The position numbers and the translations under genes are program-made. This document shows, one piece after another, positions 13,601 to 25,255 of a DNA stretch of 64,000 nucleotides (within the stretch, counting starts at the first letter, position 1; each line of letters starts with the position of its first letter). This DNA is from Polytrichum commune (taxonomy: Eukaryota; Streptophyta; Polytrichopsida; Polytrichales; Polytrichaceae). The stretch spans positions 15,996,001-16,060,000 of the forward strand of contig OX485803.1 in NCBI GenBank assembly GCA_950295325.1, read 5' to 3'. The notes beneath the pieces were generated by a model, which saw only the letters and a program-made list of their open reading frames with translations, was not told the DNA's origin and did no database searches.

Positions 13601-14499
13601 ACTCTTAACTTTTGCCCCAAGTCTTAATGTAGTGTGAGGATGCAACTATGTAACTTGTTAGATGTCCTCCAAATACAACGAGCATCAGTTTGTTAGCCAA
13701 ATGGGTTGGACAACAATGGCCTACTCACAAAAGCCACCTAGAATTCAAGGGAAGTTGGTTATGCTGCACTCCTATACAATTGAGACATATGGGAAGTGTC
13801 ACTAAGTTTGACAAACAAATATTTATAGTTGTCTTATTCATTGCCTAACTTTGGTTACTTATCTTAAATGGACACCTATATCTCAGTGATGCATGGTTAG
13901 GTGTAAATCTAAATAGGCATCATGTGCTTAAAAGAGATCGGGAGTACATATTCAAAATATGTTAATTATTCTAGGCTCAATAGTCAACATTGTAATTGGG
14001 GAGACCTATATGGCCATTTAACTTACCTTCACTTTGACAAAGAATAAGATATTCATACAAGCTCCGAAAATTATGAGGAAAATGGCTAAGGGCACAATGA
14101 TTAGATTTGCTAATCATCTCACACTAATTCCCTGTTTCATATTCTATGAGAAGTGGGTGAGAGAAATGTGTCCCATTAAGGCCCACTTACCATAATATTA
14201 TCTATCATGCAGTGGCTATTTTGTGTTACAATGAAAGGAATCATCTACCAATAGTAGAGACGTTGACAATGTCTTACATCATTGTCGGAGTCACTCGAGG
14301 AAGTAATTACTGTGGTAGTCCTCCCACTGCAATTGATGAGCGTAACCGTTTTTGGGGCAGTAATCCATGGCGCTGGAACGGTCACAGGAGTAGACTTGCC
14401 AGCCATTCTGGATTCCAGCTTGGCCAGTTTGTCCGAGAGGCTAAAGTCCGGGGCGGAATTAGAATTGGACACCAGCTGCTGCAGCACCTCGTCATTCAT
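7654..14499 (-). CDS. TLK: Tousled-like serine/threonine kinase, 15 exons, complete
   Basis: Fifteen exons on the minus strand, listed high to low: 14499-14278, 13098-12976, 12812-12756, 12478-12371, 12222-12178, 11959-11847, 11513-11417, 11068-11002, 10858-10764, 10395-10216, 9909-9699, 9134-8870, 8710-8656, 8546-8385, 7755-7654. All introns are GT-AG. The total is 1902 bp, encoding 633 aa with no frame break. The N-terminus ([10 protein letters not shown]) matches the start of plant TOUSLED proteins. A basic, glutamate/lysine-rich coiled coil covers roughly residues 95-330. The kinase domain follows: glycine loop GKGGFSEVF (360-368), VACK lysine K382, catalytic HYDLKPAN (481-488, D483), DFG 501-503, then [18 protein letters not shown]. 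TLKs are nuclear kinases acting on the ASF1 histone chaperone and on chromatin assembly and silencing. Arabidopsis TSL is somewhat longer, about 690 aa. An in-frame upstream ATG at 14530-14532 would add 11 residues (MERRRTEEFAR); I chose 14499 by family similarity. Confidence 0.93.
9290..9620. repeat. Possible MITE in a TLK intron (TTTAGTGTGG / TTTAGTGTAG ends)
   Basis: Within the intron between kinase exons 11 and 12 (9135-9698), AT-rich sequence lies between ATTTAGTGTGGGCCACACTA near 9320 and ATATTTAGTGTAGTA near 9605. The same terminal words recur at 45840-46200 and 51430-51780, which suggests a dispersed element. Boundaries and target duplication are not resolved. Confidence 0.35.
13860..14190 (-). 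repeat. Repeat family Z copy in TLK intron 1
   Basis: Reverse-complemented, this part of the first TLK intron (13099-14277) matches the plus strand at about 45240-45620 and more weakly 42330-42570. Shared text includes CTCATAATTTTCGGAGCT and AGGTCTCCCCAATTA. It is a dispersed non-coding repeat, and no termini could be defined. Confidence 0.55.
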
Positions 14500-15977
14500 C
14501 CTTGCAAATTCTTCTGTCCTCCTTCTCTCCATGCAATACTGGCTATCAAGAAATCCAAAAGTGATCACCGACTTCCGAACCAGCTCCAACAAATATGCAA
14601 GATACCATCGATAATGTAAACCTCGGTGAAATTATGGTGGCAATGCATTTAGGCTATGGTAGCTAGGAGGCTTGTGGCTCTTCATCAGCGCTCCTAACCC
14701 TTTCTTGTCAGCAACTGGCACTAGCTGGTGCAATGTCTTCTACATAGAGGAGGCCATCAATACAATGTTCCGATTTGTTGATCAAACTGAGCTTTAATTG
14801 TGAAAAGCACGAGGCTCCAGGGCTGAAACCTCTCCGCAGAACACCAAAATCAAAGCCCTTGTTGCTTAGGGATTAGAAGTCGTTCTGCCAGAAAATTTCT
14901 CAACCCTGATTGTTTCGATTGGCATATATCTGAATCGGTGATGAACGGAAATGGCAATAAACGTCATATACCGAGGCATAAAATTACATTGCTATGAAAT
15001 GTAACCTATTCCTCATTCCCCTTGTACACACTTCAAAGCGTCTTATCTCCATACAGAAAAAAACCTAAACATTTTATGAACAATCCCTGATACACATGTT
15101 CACCGCATGCCATTCCTGTCAAATCCTCCTCCGAGACATTGACCAGGCTACCAAATACACCAAATCCATTCAAAAATCCTCCAAACTCCACCATTCTCTT
15201 CGCAAAAACAGTCAGAAGACAGATATGTGTTTCATCTGTGAAGCTCTACGCGATCCTAAGCAGTTGCGTGCATCGAAAGGCAACGACAATGGATCGAAAG
15301 GGAAGGCAACGTGATCCGTCAACTCTTGCACACGCTCCAGAACGACGCAGGATGGACTCTGCCTTCGCCTCCAAGGGCGGGAAGACAATCGTCAGTATCT
15401 TCGCATGACATACATCTGGTTACCTCGTCCATGTACTCATTCTGATGATAAGACTCCACATGTAGCTATCAGAGAGATCTTAGGGGCAAGGGCCAATTGG
15501 CCGTGAGGTTTCCCGCCATTCTGCCAAAAGGTAAGCTGGCCCTTCAGAGTCTTCATGTTCGCATGTTCCCCATGTTCTCATTTGTCCCAGTGCAGTGTTC
15601 ACCAAGTTCCCCTATATTCTTAGCCAGAATGCTTCTTCATTCATCCACTCGGCACCTTGTTCCAACGATTTCATCCTTCTGCCCCAAATTGTTCATTGTC
15701 CTCCTAAGCCTGGGTTGGCGTTTAGATAATAGGTGTATGGTTGGTATATATTTTAAATGGAAATCATCACCATTTGAATCCAAAACTAGGTATGTCATAG
15801 CATATTCAGTTGAGTCTATACACTAGGTGGGGCCGAGAATAATCCAAATTCTATTTGGAATTATATTATGTTTATTCTCACAGCATTGCATTGCATTGGC
15901 AAATTCAAAAACTCGGGCTGAGTAGTGTATAAATATTATTAGAATAGTAGCTAAATAATGTTATGGTTGTCCCAGTC
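14500..15977. other. Upstream region of TLK, no further supported gene
   Basis: Moderate GC content, presumably holding the TLK promoter and 5' UTR. A possible leader-intron acceptor (TTTCTTGATAG on the minus strand) precedes the upstream ATG at 14532. The frames at 15096-15408 and 15497-15826 have no recognisable domain or homologue, so I do not call them genes. Confidence 0.4.
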
Positions 15978-15980
15978 TTA

Positions 15981-16278
15981 GGGCCGGTTCACACGGGGTC
16001 CCAAATCTTAAGTCCCAAGTTACTTGATGTCAACATGGCAACACTTTTTGGAGGCAGGACTTGGGACAAATGTTGAGAGTTGGATCGAGCAAAAGCTAGA
16101 CGCAACTCGCAACATAAGTCTTGACAATTTTTGCACAAAATAATCAAGATCCAACTTAAATAAATACAAACCATGTTTTAAAGGCTTCTTGAGACTCAAA
16201 AGTTCGTACTTAGCCTCCATGCTGAGACTTGCTAACATAAGTGGGACTTGGGACTTGGGACCCCATGTGAACCAGCTC
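15981..16278. mobile_element. Tourist-like MITE (PIF/Harbinger type), GGTTCACAYGGGGTCCC ends
   Basis: A 298-bp element with ends GGGCCGGTTCACACGGGGTC and the complement of GAGCTGGTTCACATGGGGTC. It is flanked by TTA on the left (15978-15980) and TTG on the right (16279-16281), a TTA target duplication with one substitution. It has no coding capacity. The same termini bound the outer element at 42684-45226. Confidence 0.75.
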
Positions 16279-16699
16279 TTGACCCCTCATTTCCCAAGCA
16301 ACCCATTTATTGTTTATGGGTGATTTCTTCCCTACATAAACTCCGCCTAACTCATTCATCCACAATCAAAACAACTATAAACATCAAGCCAACATGGATA
16401 TCTACACATAGACACACGAGCCATGCAATTTGCAGATGATTAGAATGTGTAAAAATATGTCAAAGTGGGAAATGGAAATATTTATGTTGTGTGGGGAGCT
16501 CATGTGAGAGTGTTGACTCTAATTGGTAGTTGCCACTTTGATGCAAACTTCGCACGAACATCAAAGATGTTTATTTTGGCAAAAGTGAATTTTTCTAATG
16601 TTTATGAGGAGATGGTCCTTGTGCTCACACCAAGCATCCAATTTAACGTCTAGACACTCTCAAGATTTTAAGGAATTATTTGCGCATATGTGGTTAGAA

Positions 16700-18720
16700 A
16701 TATGGGACAGTGTGATTCTATTGAAGGAAGAGGCTAATGGCAGGGTGTGTGGGGGGTGGGGGGGGGGTCTTTTCTAGTATAAATCCTTCCTTGGTTTGCC
16801 ATGGGTATTGGCAAACAACACAAATGCATTCATTGGGGTGGTATGCAGGGTCTAAGCATAATGGGGCTTGTTGATGAAATGATTCTTGTTGTGAAGAGTG
16901 AATGACTTTGAAAATGACGGTCAGGTGCGTTGCTAGAACGTTGTCTTCATCAATTAGGCAGTCTAGGGGTGTAAAGTGTTGTTGCTAGAAGATTCTTCTG
17001 TGTTTTGTTTTGGGGTTTTTTTTGTTTTGTCAAGTATGGATCTATATAATTTTATTACTTTCATACAATTTTGGGACATTTGTAGATTGGTAATCATGCG
17101 GGCTTTTGTTTTGGCTATCTTAGATGTGTTTGCTATGTCATCCAAGCAAGTTTGGATTTCAATGGGTTTTGGGTGGTGGGTTTGTATGATGTATATTAGT
17201 GATGGCTTGTTATTCAGGTTTAAGATGCCAATTTGGAGGGGGGGGGGGGGAGTGTGGTAGTTTTAATTGGGTTGGCATTTACATGTGTACAAGGAGGACG
17301 GGGTTAAGAGGTTTGTTTTCAACTGTAATTATTTGGAGGTAGGGTGTAAGTTCGATACGAGTTGATAGTTTAATAATGTTATTGAGGAAGGCTATTGATT
17401 TTTGTATCACAGTGATAAGACCAGCCCTTGTGGGGGGCGTACCGTATGTATAGGTGTCTAAGGCATTTTAGGGCATCTATTATATAGTTGTATCATATTT
17501 TGTATGTTGCAAATTGCATGTCAGTTTGTTGTGTAGATTTGTTCTTCAAGATTTTGGTTTGTTGTATGAATATAAATTGCGTTGAGATGTCATTCACCAT
17601 GCATGGTGAGTTGGTGGACATCTTGTAGGCTTGTGGTTAGATGGCTACAATTCCAAGTAAGGCACGTGATAGGATTAAAGTATGTGTTTATCGTCGAGAC
17701 TTGCAGTGGGTTGGGAGTTTGTTGTGGTTTCTACAAAACCTTGACTTGGTTTTAATATTTTGAGTGCTTCTATTTGAAGGATGTCTTGTGGATAGGCTAT
17801 AATTATTTGGTGAAGCAATGTGAGGGAGGGAGTGTGTGTTGTTTGATATACTAATCTTGATATGGTCATAGAGATCTTGTGTGAGGTGTTATGGAATTGG
17901 GTCGTAATCGAGGGTTTGGTAGATAGGGCATTTAGTGTTGGTGGGAGGGCTTTGAATCTTTTAAGGACAGTAAGACTCCTTGTTGGGAATCCATTTTGAA
18001 GGGTTAGGTTGCATTGTTTAGAGGTTGGGCTAACGGTTATTATTAGTGTGTGTATATAAGGTGGGGTTTGTGGTACGTGTTGAGGAATAAGGACATGTTT
18101 TGATAGGTGGGGGAGTGTTGACATGTTAGGAGTTCTAATGGTAGGTTGTATAAAGGGAAAAAATGTATCAAAAAAATGGGTGTATTTGGGTTTCAATGTG
18201 GTTGAAATTGTGAAATCATATTGTGGGTGTCTTTACTTAAATGTTTCGGGCATGTCATGTAGGATGTGATGGGCGGGCCTTGAGTTTGGGGGGATGTCAC
18301 CATTCCATAGACTTTGGGCAAATGTATTCCATACATAGTGATAGATTTTCTTGCTTTTTGGGTTTTTAAAGTATGCATGTATAGAAATGTACATATGAAT
18401 TGTTTTGTGTTCTACCGTATATACTATGATATTTTTGAATTTATTGATAGGGGTAGGGATTTTTTTGTGTATGTGTGTGTAGTTAGCTTCTAAGTGGTGT
18501 AGTGAGGTGTGTGTGGTTGTTTTGGGGTGATGTAATTTGGTACAACTGTGGTAGATGAAAAATTTGATGTCATATTTTGTATTTGTGGGTTGTGTGTGCG
18601 TGCGTGCGTGTGTTTTTGTGTGTGTTGATTTTGTGTATATAGAAGGTGCTAGATAGTATGATTAGGAAGAGTACCGGTAGTCTAATCTAATACTTGAGGC
18701 AATAATACAAAGGGGGTTAG
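16700..18720 (-). mobile_element. Degenerate LINE (non-LTR retrotransposon), ORF1 and endonuclease start
   Basis: The minus strand is strikingly A/C-rich and G-poor for 2 kb. A 173-codon open frame (18196-17675) of no known domain is followed by the start of an AP-endonuclease-like region. ITCLTWNCSHLTTSLQDVHQ is readable at about 17675-17615, and in a shifted frame FIFIQQTKI near 17575. These correspond to the canonical LTWN and FLQETK motifs of LINE APE endonucleases; the catalytic glutamate appears as glutamine here. Several frameshifts and stops follow, so the copy is dead. The composition bias matches the LINE 3' part at 38560-41671, which suggests one family (inference). Confidence 0.6.
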
Positions 18721-19952
18721 ACAACTTTTTTTTTTTAAAAAACCTCATATAAAAACAAGTGGGTGCATCATGTGTTGCCAACCTATCATTACTAGTCCAA
18801 TTATTTTTAAGAAATTAATATGGGTGGACGTTAAATACCCCCTCACGAATTTTCGGGGTGACAAATCCGGATTGGGGAAACCTTCTAAATGTTTTTTTCA
18901 ACCCGACCGAAATATGTTGCCCATCCCGCCCAACTTCGAAAAAAAACATTGCCCTTGCATTCTTGAAGGCCACTTGACTACAAATCCCATATCGAGTGCA
19001 CTTCACCTTCAAGGTCTAAAATCCAATATATATGTGCACTTCCAATCAATAAATAAGCAATGTGATTGGGATTTCAATCCGCAAGTGAAACCATCAATGA
19101 AGCACGTAATTAAATTGGAGGTCAAAAACATTATAAAATCCTCATTAACATTAAAATTATCTTTGTCATTCTAATGATAGATTAGTGCAAGTGTTCATAA
19201 GATAACCAAAATGAAACAATGAAGATTAAATATAAAACACATAAAAATATTATTATATGAGAATCAATATTATTTTTTAGGTAATATAATATGAGGTATA
19301 AATAGATGGTATGTTATTTGGAATGAGACTTGTGGGGCAATATTATGGATGGGGTATACTAAAAAAATCATAAGTTTTTGACTATAGCCTATCTTGAATT
19401 ATTATAATATTTTATCCTCATCATATATTGTATTATATTTAAAATAATATGGTGTATATTAATTATTTTCAAATTATTTTAATAATAATAATACATTTAT
19501 TTTTTTAGTTCACCAATTTACCATAAGGTGATATATATTATTTTGACATATTACAAATATTCAAGCAATTACACCCGTGCAAAATAAATGAATTATGAAC
19601 AAAAAAAATGTCTATGACATCATGTCATAATTATATGTTGCACATGTTGATATCTTGCGATATTTATCAAAATAACCATGTGAAAGTCAAAGCCACATCA
19701 TGGCCTTGGAAACAACTCATGGGAGGTTCAAAAATAGGCTTAGAGCATCCAAGGCGCATCATTGCCCCTTGCCAACTAATTGATATTTACAAAGTAGCTA
19801 GTAGTTCACAATAGCTATGAGGGAGAAAATAGATCTTACGTGCTAACTTGAAGGCATTTCACTAAAGTAAGATCCATCCGAGCTTCTTGATGGACTCATC
19901 GGATTTTTGTTACCGGATGACTTTACTTGAGTGCCACGAACCCTGACCAATT
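18721..19952. other. AT-rich intergenic DNA, no supported gene
   Basis: A 134-codon frame at 18770-19174 (+) has no recognisable domain, cysteine pattern or neighbouring exons, so I do not call it. The stretch 19180-19560 is extremely AT-rich. Confidence 0.4.
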
Positions 19953-20305
19953 CTAAGTGTCATGCTCAATACTATTTGTAAACAACCGTGTAGTGTCACT
20001 AACACAAAATGTAAACCTGACATCATTTATCATTCCTTGAAAAAAATTTGAGCACTCATAGATTTACAATATATCAATTATTATCACTTACTAAGTGTTT
20101 TTTCATCCAAATTCCAATCATCCATGACAATATGTTGTTACATAAATGTTAGGATGCAAAATTTACCAAACTTTGTTTCAATAATCAATGAGTAAATTAA
20201 CTAAAGGTAAGTTGCAATAACAACATTGTACTTGTAAACTTATCCATAAGAAGTGTCATTAGAAAGTGACTTAAAATACCATATGACACTACATATAGTA
20301 TATAT
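19953..20305 (+). repeat. Repeat family X copy
   Basis: Same order of blocks as the copy at 53822-54165: CATGCTCAATACTA, then TTCCTTG, then ATCCATGACAATATG, then AAAATACCATATGACACTA. It is diverged, and no clean termini or TSD could be found. Confidence 0.55.
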
Positions 20306-20477
20306 TGTTGGTAGTCTCAAGTCTTTCTTCCAATTGGACCATCAAGTTGATATTGACCTCTATCTTAACAAAGGTCATTGCACTCCATTACTCTAAGAAA
20401 TTAGGTGTTTTGACACCATCTTGATGTACTCATAGTCCCATAACGGGGAGAACCGCACCACTACAGTAGTTACAAAT

Positions 20478-20680
20478 GAACTGGTTGAGATTGAGAAATG
20501 ACCAGTTCAAATTCAAGACTTCAGGAAGATTACCAATTCGTTTAGAGGAATTTTCAGAATATTCTCCAATTTAACAAAGAAAAACCAAAGATGTCAATGG
20601 TTAACCAATTGGTTTCTGGAACGGTAGGATCTCAACTGATTACGCCCAAAAATCTCCCTGGACACTGCTCTCTTTCATGG
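20478..20680 (+). repeat. Repeat family Y, single copy
   Basis: A single unit of the sequence that forms the 230-bp tandem array at 55905-57555: GGTTGAGATTGAGAAATGACC, then CAAGACTTCAGGAAGATTACC, then a CTCCCTGGACACTG end. Other single copies lie near 27348-27515 and 46205-46395. Confidence 0.6.
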
Positions 20681-21625
20681 ACCCATTTTGACTTTCAAAC
20701 TTAGCTGGGATCCTTCCTCCACGACTTGCACCTGTGGTGATCATCATTGTTGTATCCATGAATGCTCTTTCTTCAAACAACTATGTCATTCTTTGCCCAA
20801 CCATGTCAGTTGGACCTCTAGGAATCAATTGTGCTCCATTGCCCTAATTAGGTATGTTGAAATTGCTCGACCCCAATTGGAGGTCTTTTGTGAACACCAA
20901 GGCAAATTGTTGATGCCACTGATCTCCCCAAATCTTTTTACTGGTAATTCTAATGTGATTGGGAAAAAAACCATTCATCCATCTGTAACGAGAAAATACA
21001 ACATATTCATGATTCAGCACTGAAGGCACAGAAGGTTTGAGAAACATAAATTTGTTACCCTCCAGATTTCCACTTATGATCTTGGGAGGTTTTCATCCTT
21101 ACAGCAAAGTAGACATTTATGTAGCTTAAACAACACTTGAAAGAGTCCTCACGAACACTACTGCACTCTTTGGTAAGCACAACATCTCCTCAGCTGATCC
21201 AATCTTTGTTGGCTTCCAACCAGCCACATTTCAGCAAATCAGAACTTGTCTGGCATTTCCATGGCTAACACACAGATCAACTTCGCATCCTCTGTTGTAA
21301 ATCTCCCTGCCAACCAAAGATTTGGCTGTTCCATAATAGCCTCTGCCAGCGATTAATACTGGAGACTAGTAGAAAATTTGACAGACTGGAGGAATGACGC
21401 AAAGGTCAAAGAAATTGTTAAAACGCGTGGCTGAAACCAGTCAACTTTTATGCACTATCTGTACATTGTCAACTGCAATTGGATTATCTTGTTGATTGCT
21501 GCAGGATGACATCCTGATGATGCAAGATCTTTAATCCCCCACATTTCACAACAACATTTTTACAGAACCGAGCAGGTCAAAGTTTGAGGTTACAGATGTA
21601 TGAATGTTGAATCAGATCAAGAAAG
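20681..21625. other. Downstream region of GPN2, no supported gene
   Basis: A 111-codon frame (20688-21023, +) shows no known domain. The stretch is probably 3' UTR and intergenic sequence. Confidence 0.4.
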
Positions 21626-24600
21626 CTACATGGGTTCGCTATCATCACCCTCCATGTACTTCTCCTGCACTGCCATCGTCGTGCAAAGTCCATTGTCAAG
21701 GCTAACACAGTATTTGAAATTAGGTGTAACTCCATACAAACGCCAACAGCTGCATAAGACAAGAAAAAGCAGCATAGCATCCCCACCCTTGCTACATGTT
21801 CAACATAATTCATGGGGGCTAGCCAGATCATTGTTCTGGCCAAACCAATAACTTCCACACAGACATAATATAACAGCAGACAAGGAGGATATCTGTAATA
21901 GTCCCAGTTGAGTGGGGCTGCAGCAATTTTGTAAAACTCGTTGATATTGCTTTCGATCCCCTTGAAAACATATCCATTGCTTTTGTCAATGATCTTCAAG
22001 ATGTTCATTACACTCTCTTTGTCCTGGACTCAAGTCAATGATGCACTATTAGCACACAACTTTCCACAACTTAAAAGACATCTTCAAGAATGTCACAAAA
22101 GAGATAACATGAAGAAGTCTTGAAGACATGGATGAACAGGATATGTTGAGAGAACTGTGATTTCACTACCCATTGCTAGTAGCAATACCAATAGAGCATG
22201 CCCAGAACAATTACAAACAACATCTCTTCACATCCTACAGTTCAAAGTGTGTCCATTCATACCCATAGTCAGCAAAATTAGGACATCACAGTGTTTGTGT
22301 CACATTTATTCTCAAGCAGAAAAAGCCTATGATGGGAGAACTTTGGTAGATGTATTAAAAGCTAGCACTATGGATGTTGCTGGCCAGAAAGCAACCAAGG
22401 AATATGGATAATGCACCTGAATATTCAAAGTTGTAAAATTGACAAGACCATAGTCCTCCACGACCTCGCATAAGTTCATGGTCATCTTCCTGTCGACATG
22501 AAAGGCACCTTGAGAAACTTATGAACTGAATTTTGATGAATGACAAATGTAGAATCTTCATAGGACTCGAAATATCATCTGTGAATGACTCACATCCCTA
22601 TACCCATCCAGAGGATAATGAGCTTGTAGATTGGCTTCCATGCAAGGTTATAACTTGACATCCCAATCCCTTTACAAAAGTTAAAATCATACCTATATTT
22701 TGCAGCCCGAGGATCTTTGTTTAAATATTCTTGAAGATATGAAAGATCCTGTACATCGGTGTAGAAATCCAGATTGAAAGCTGTCATAAACAAACCCCAA
22801 TCAAATAATCAAATATATAATCATTAGATGTAGCAATAAATTTAGCATTATTCCATGTGCACTTGGCATAAAGACAGTGAGAGAATCCTGGTAGCCCAAT
22901 CAGAGGCGTCCACACAAGAGGGATGCGTTACCAATCACACATCTTGTAATGGTCATAACATATCAAATTCCTGATTATATGGAGGTGCCCTGAGTAAAAC
23001 TAGTGAACCTTTGTGCACACAATACGCAGTCAAACATCAAAGAATGAGTACAATGATGGGAGGTGTACCAAGCTTTCCATAACTTTCTATTAGATCGATC
23101 TTTGACAAGACATTGACATGGGGCAGCTCCAAGTGAAGCATGGTTGAAAGTGACATCAAAAGAGCTGACACATATTTCCCTGGGTCACTGCATAAATGAG
23201 CATCTACCAGATGCACTGCTGTGAGCTGCAAATAACAACGCAAATTTAATCAAAGATGGGACAACACAACTTTATACAACTGATGTCCCAATCTTGAAAC
23301 GCACAAAACATACAGTCAATGGAGCTAAGAATACTCACCTAACAGAACAGCATCACTAGCTTGGTCGAAATGACACATGATTGACTTCAGCTATTTCCAG
23401 GTTTGCGTTATTGTTTAGAGGTGATTTATCATGTGAAAAGAAAAATTCAGAAAGGAATGTAATATAAACTGCAGGGTTTCAGAATCAGACCCGAAAATGC
23501 CACTTATTGACCATCTCCAAAATCACGTTCTTGGCATTGGAATGAAGTGTGAAGAGCTCCACTTGGCCAGGGAAATCAAATAATAGATAATGGTCTGCTT
23601 GAACGCCCACAAATCTACGAGTTACAATTACTAGAATTACAGATTGTACATACTAGTGCCTCACTTTCATGTTTTTGTTGGAGCTCCAATTCATAGAATC
23701 AAAGAGCTCCAAAAGTGAAACCCTGTAGTGTATAAACATTCAAAAGCAACAGGCAGCACTACCAAATACTTCCTCATTACACACATTGCAAGAACATTGA
23801 ATGCCTTCACCAACAAATTTTTGGCAGACACAACAATCTCCTCAATGTGTATGTACATTGCATGAAGCTGTACCTTTAATTAGTGGTTTCAGCTTGGCAT
23901 GCAGCCAATCGATATTCTTCTCTAGATAGTCCATGCAATATACAAGCCCTGCATTCAGCCATTGCAAACAAAGCATTGTGGTTGATTATTTGTGTGCTGA
24001 GAGAAATAGTGACACATACTCAGAATTATTTCTCGCAAATATCTCCCAAAAAATCATTTGAAAATGAAACTGCAAGTCTAATGACATCTGCAATCTCTCA
24101 GATTGCATGAACTCCACCACAGTTGCAATTTATTCTTGATGCTCATACGAATTAGCAATTTAAAAAGGATCCAAGTGCTAAACAAGTACCTCCATTTGGT
24201 CCAAGACCATACTGAGACATAACATCCTCCAGCTTGATAAGCTCTTCAATGTTCACAGCACATTCATACCTAAGTGTGTCAAGGCACTAACTTCAAAACA
24301 ACAAAACAAGACACTACCTAGATGATGGATTTCCTAATCAAACATGCGTGTATCCAAGGCTGTATTAAGGTAGATAGAGACCAAATCAAAAGATACATTG
24401 TCAGGGCCTTGAGGCCAGAGGAATGGAAAGAGGCAGACCGTGGCTTCTACCAGTATCAAAATACAAATTTGACCTTACAAACGGAAAACAGATCTCCAGT
24501 TCAAAGTGTTACATATGAGGTAAATCTCAAGCTTGTGCAACTTAATACACAAATTTGACAATGAGCAGCTTATAAAATAGACTCAATTAAAAGAGGATAC

Positions 24601-25255
24601 GGGAGGCTATCGTTTGCTGGATCGAGATTTATGACTGCAGTCTTTCTGCACAGACCCACACCACCACTATCAGCCTTAGACCCTAAACCCTAAATCCTAA
24701 ATCCTGACTTTGCAACGAGCAGACAAAAGGCGCATTTGCACACAACCATCACGATGGTTGAGTTGTGGTTCGGGCCCACTTTCAACCACAACTACCAAAA
24801 AAAAAGAAAATCGTTTACAAACAACTACTCTTGTGGTTGAAATAGACCAAACAAATTAAACTACAACAATCAACCCACCATAAGCCCTAAACCCTGAAAC
24901 CTAACTTTGCAACCAGCAGACGGAGATGATCAACTAAGAAACACACTGCCCATCTTCATACAAATCACCAAATGAGAACACATTAACAACACCAAATACC
25001 AAAACACCATGACATTCACTACTAGGAGGAAGCTCCTTTATACTAATACAATCATCACATGTTTACACCGGTAAACACTTTACATTCGTCATGACGTGGA
25101 TCCTTTGTTAATTAAATTTCCTTCTGCTAAGTCTTTTTGGCATGTGTGAAGGGTAGCACAAACCTGCCAATTAATCGGAGAAACTGAGACATGCCATTGC
25201 AGTATGTCGTCTTCCCGGAGCCTGGAGGCCCGATCACTATCTGCCCGAACGGCAT
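21626..25255 (-). CDS. GPN2: GPN-loop GTPase 2, 10 exons, with an AT-AC last intron
   Basis: Exons, high to low: 25255-25164, 24645-24601, 24269-24190, 23948-23874, 23594-23491, 23225-23069, 22780-22693, 22489-22417, 22023-21893, 21680-21626. These give 900 bp, 299 aa, in frame throughout. The protein begins [20 protein letters not shown] with a P-loop at residues 9-17. NLDPAND follows, then the diagnostic GPN triplet (LGPNGG, 69-71). It then has DFPGQVELF (104-112), SKID (173-176, the NKxD equivalent) and a C-terminal AVQEKYM. The family is dimeric GTPases implicated in cytoplasmic assembly and nuclear import of RNA polymerase II; the Arabidopsis orthologue is QQT1, needed for early embryo division. 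The usual length is about 300 aa, so the gene looks intact. Intron 9 has non-canonical AT-AC ends (separate entry). Exon 5 uses a weak GTCTGA donor. Confidence 0.93.
21681..21892 (-). other. GPN2: U12-type AT-AC intron of GPN2
   Basis: This 212-nt intron starts, on the minus strand, with ATATCCTCC and ends TTTGCAC. No GT-AG choice gives the expected protein. Splicing ATATCC...GCAC joins DYY-R to TMAVQEKYM in frame, with exon phases that fit on both sides. A U12-style branch site CCTTGAC lies with its adenosine about 15 nt from the 3' end, within the short window typical of minor-spliceosome introns. Confidence 0.85.
24680..24922. repeat. GPN2: Telomere-like motif direct repeat in GPN2 intron 1
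   Basis: CCCTAAACCCTAAATCCTAA followed by CCTGACTTTGCAACGAGCAG at about 24688-24725 is repeated with variation at about 24886-24922, some 200 bp apart. A short hairpin (AGTTGTGGTT with AACCACAACT) lies between. The motif resembles a telo-box or interstitial telomere repeat, which in plants can be a regulatory element near the 5' end of genes. No function is shown here. Confidence 0.45.

Noticed and set aside
18770-19174. 134-codon plus-strand frame
   Set aside because: No domain, no flanking exons, and it lies between a dead LINE and AT-rich DNA. It may be chance; I could not support it as a gene.
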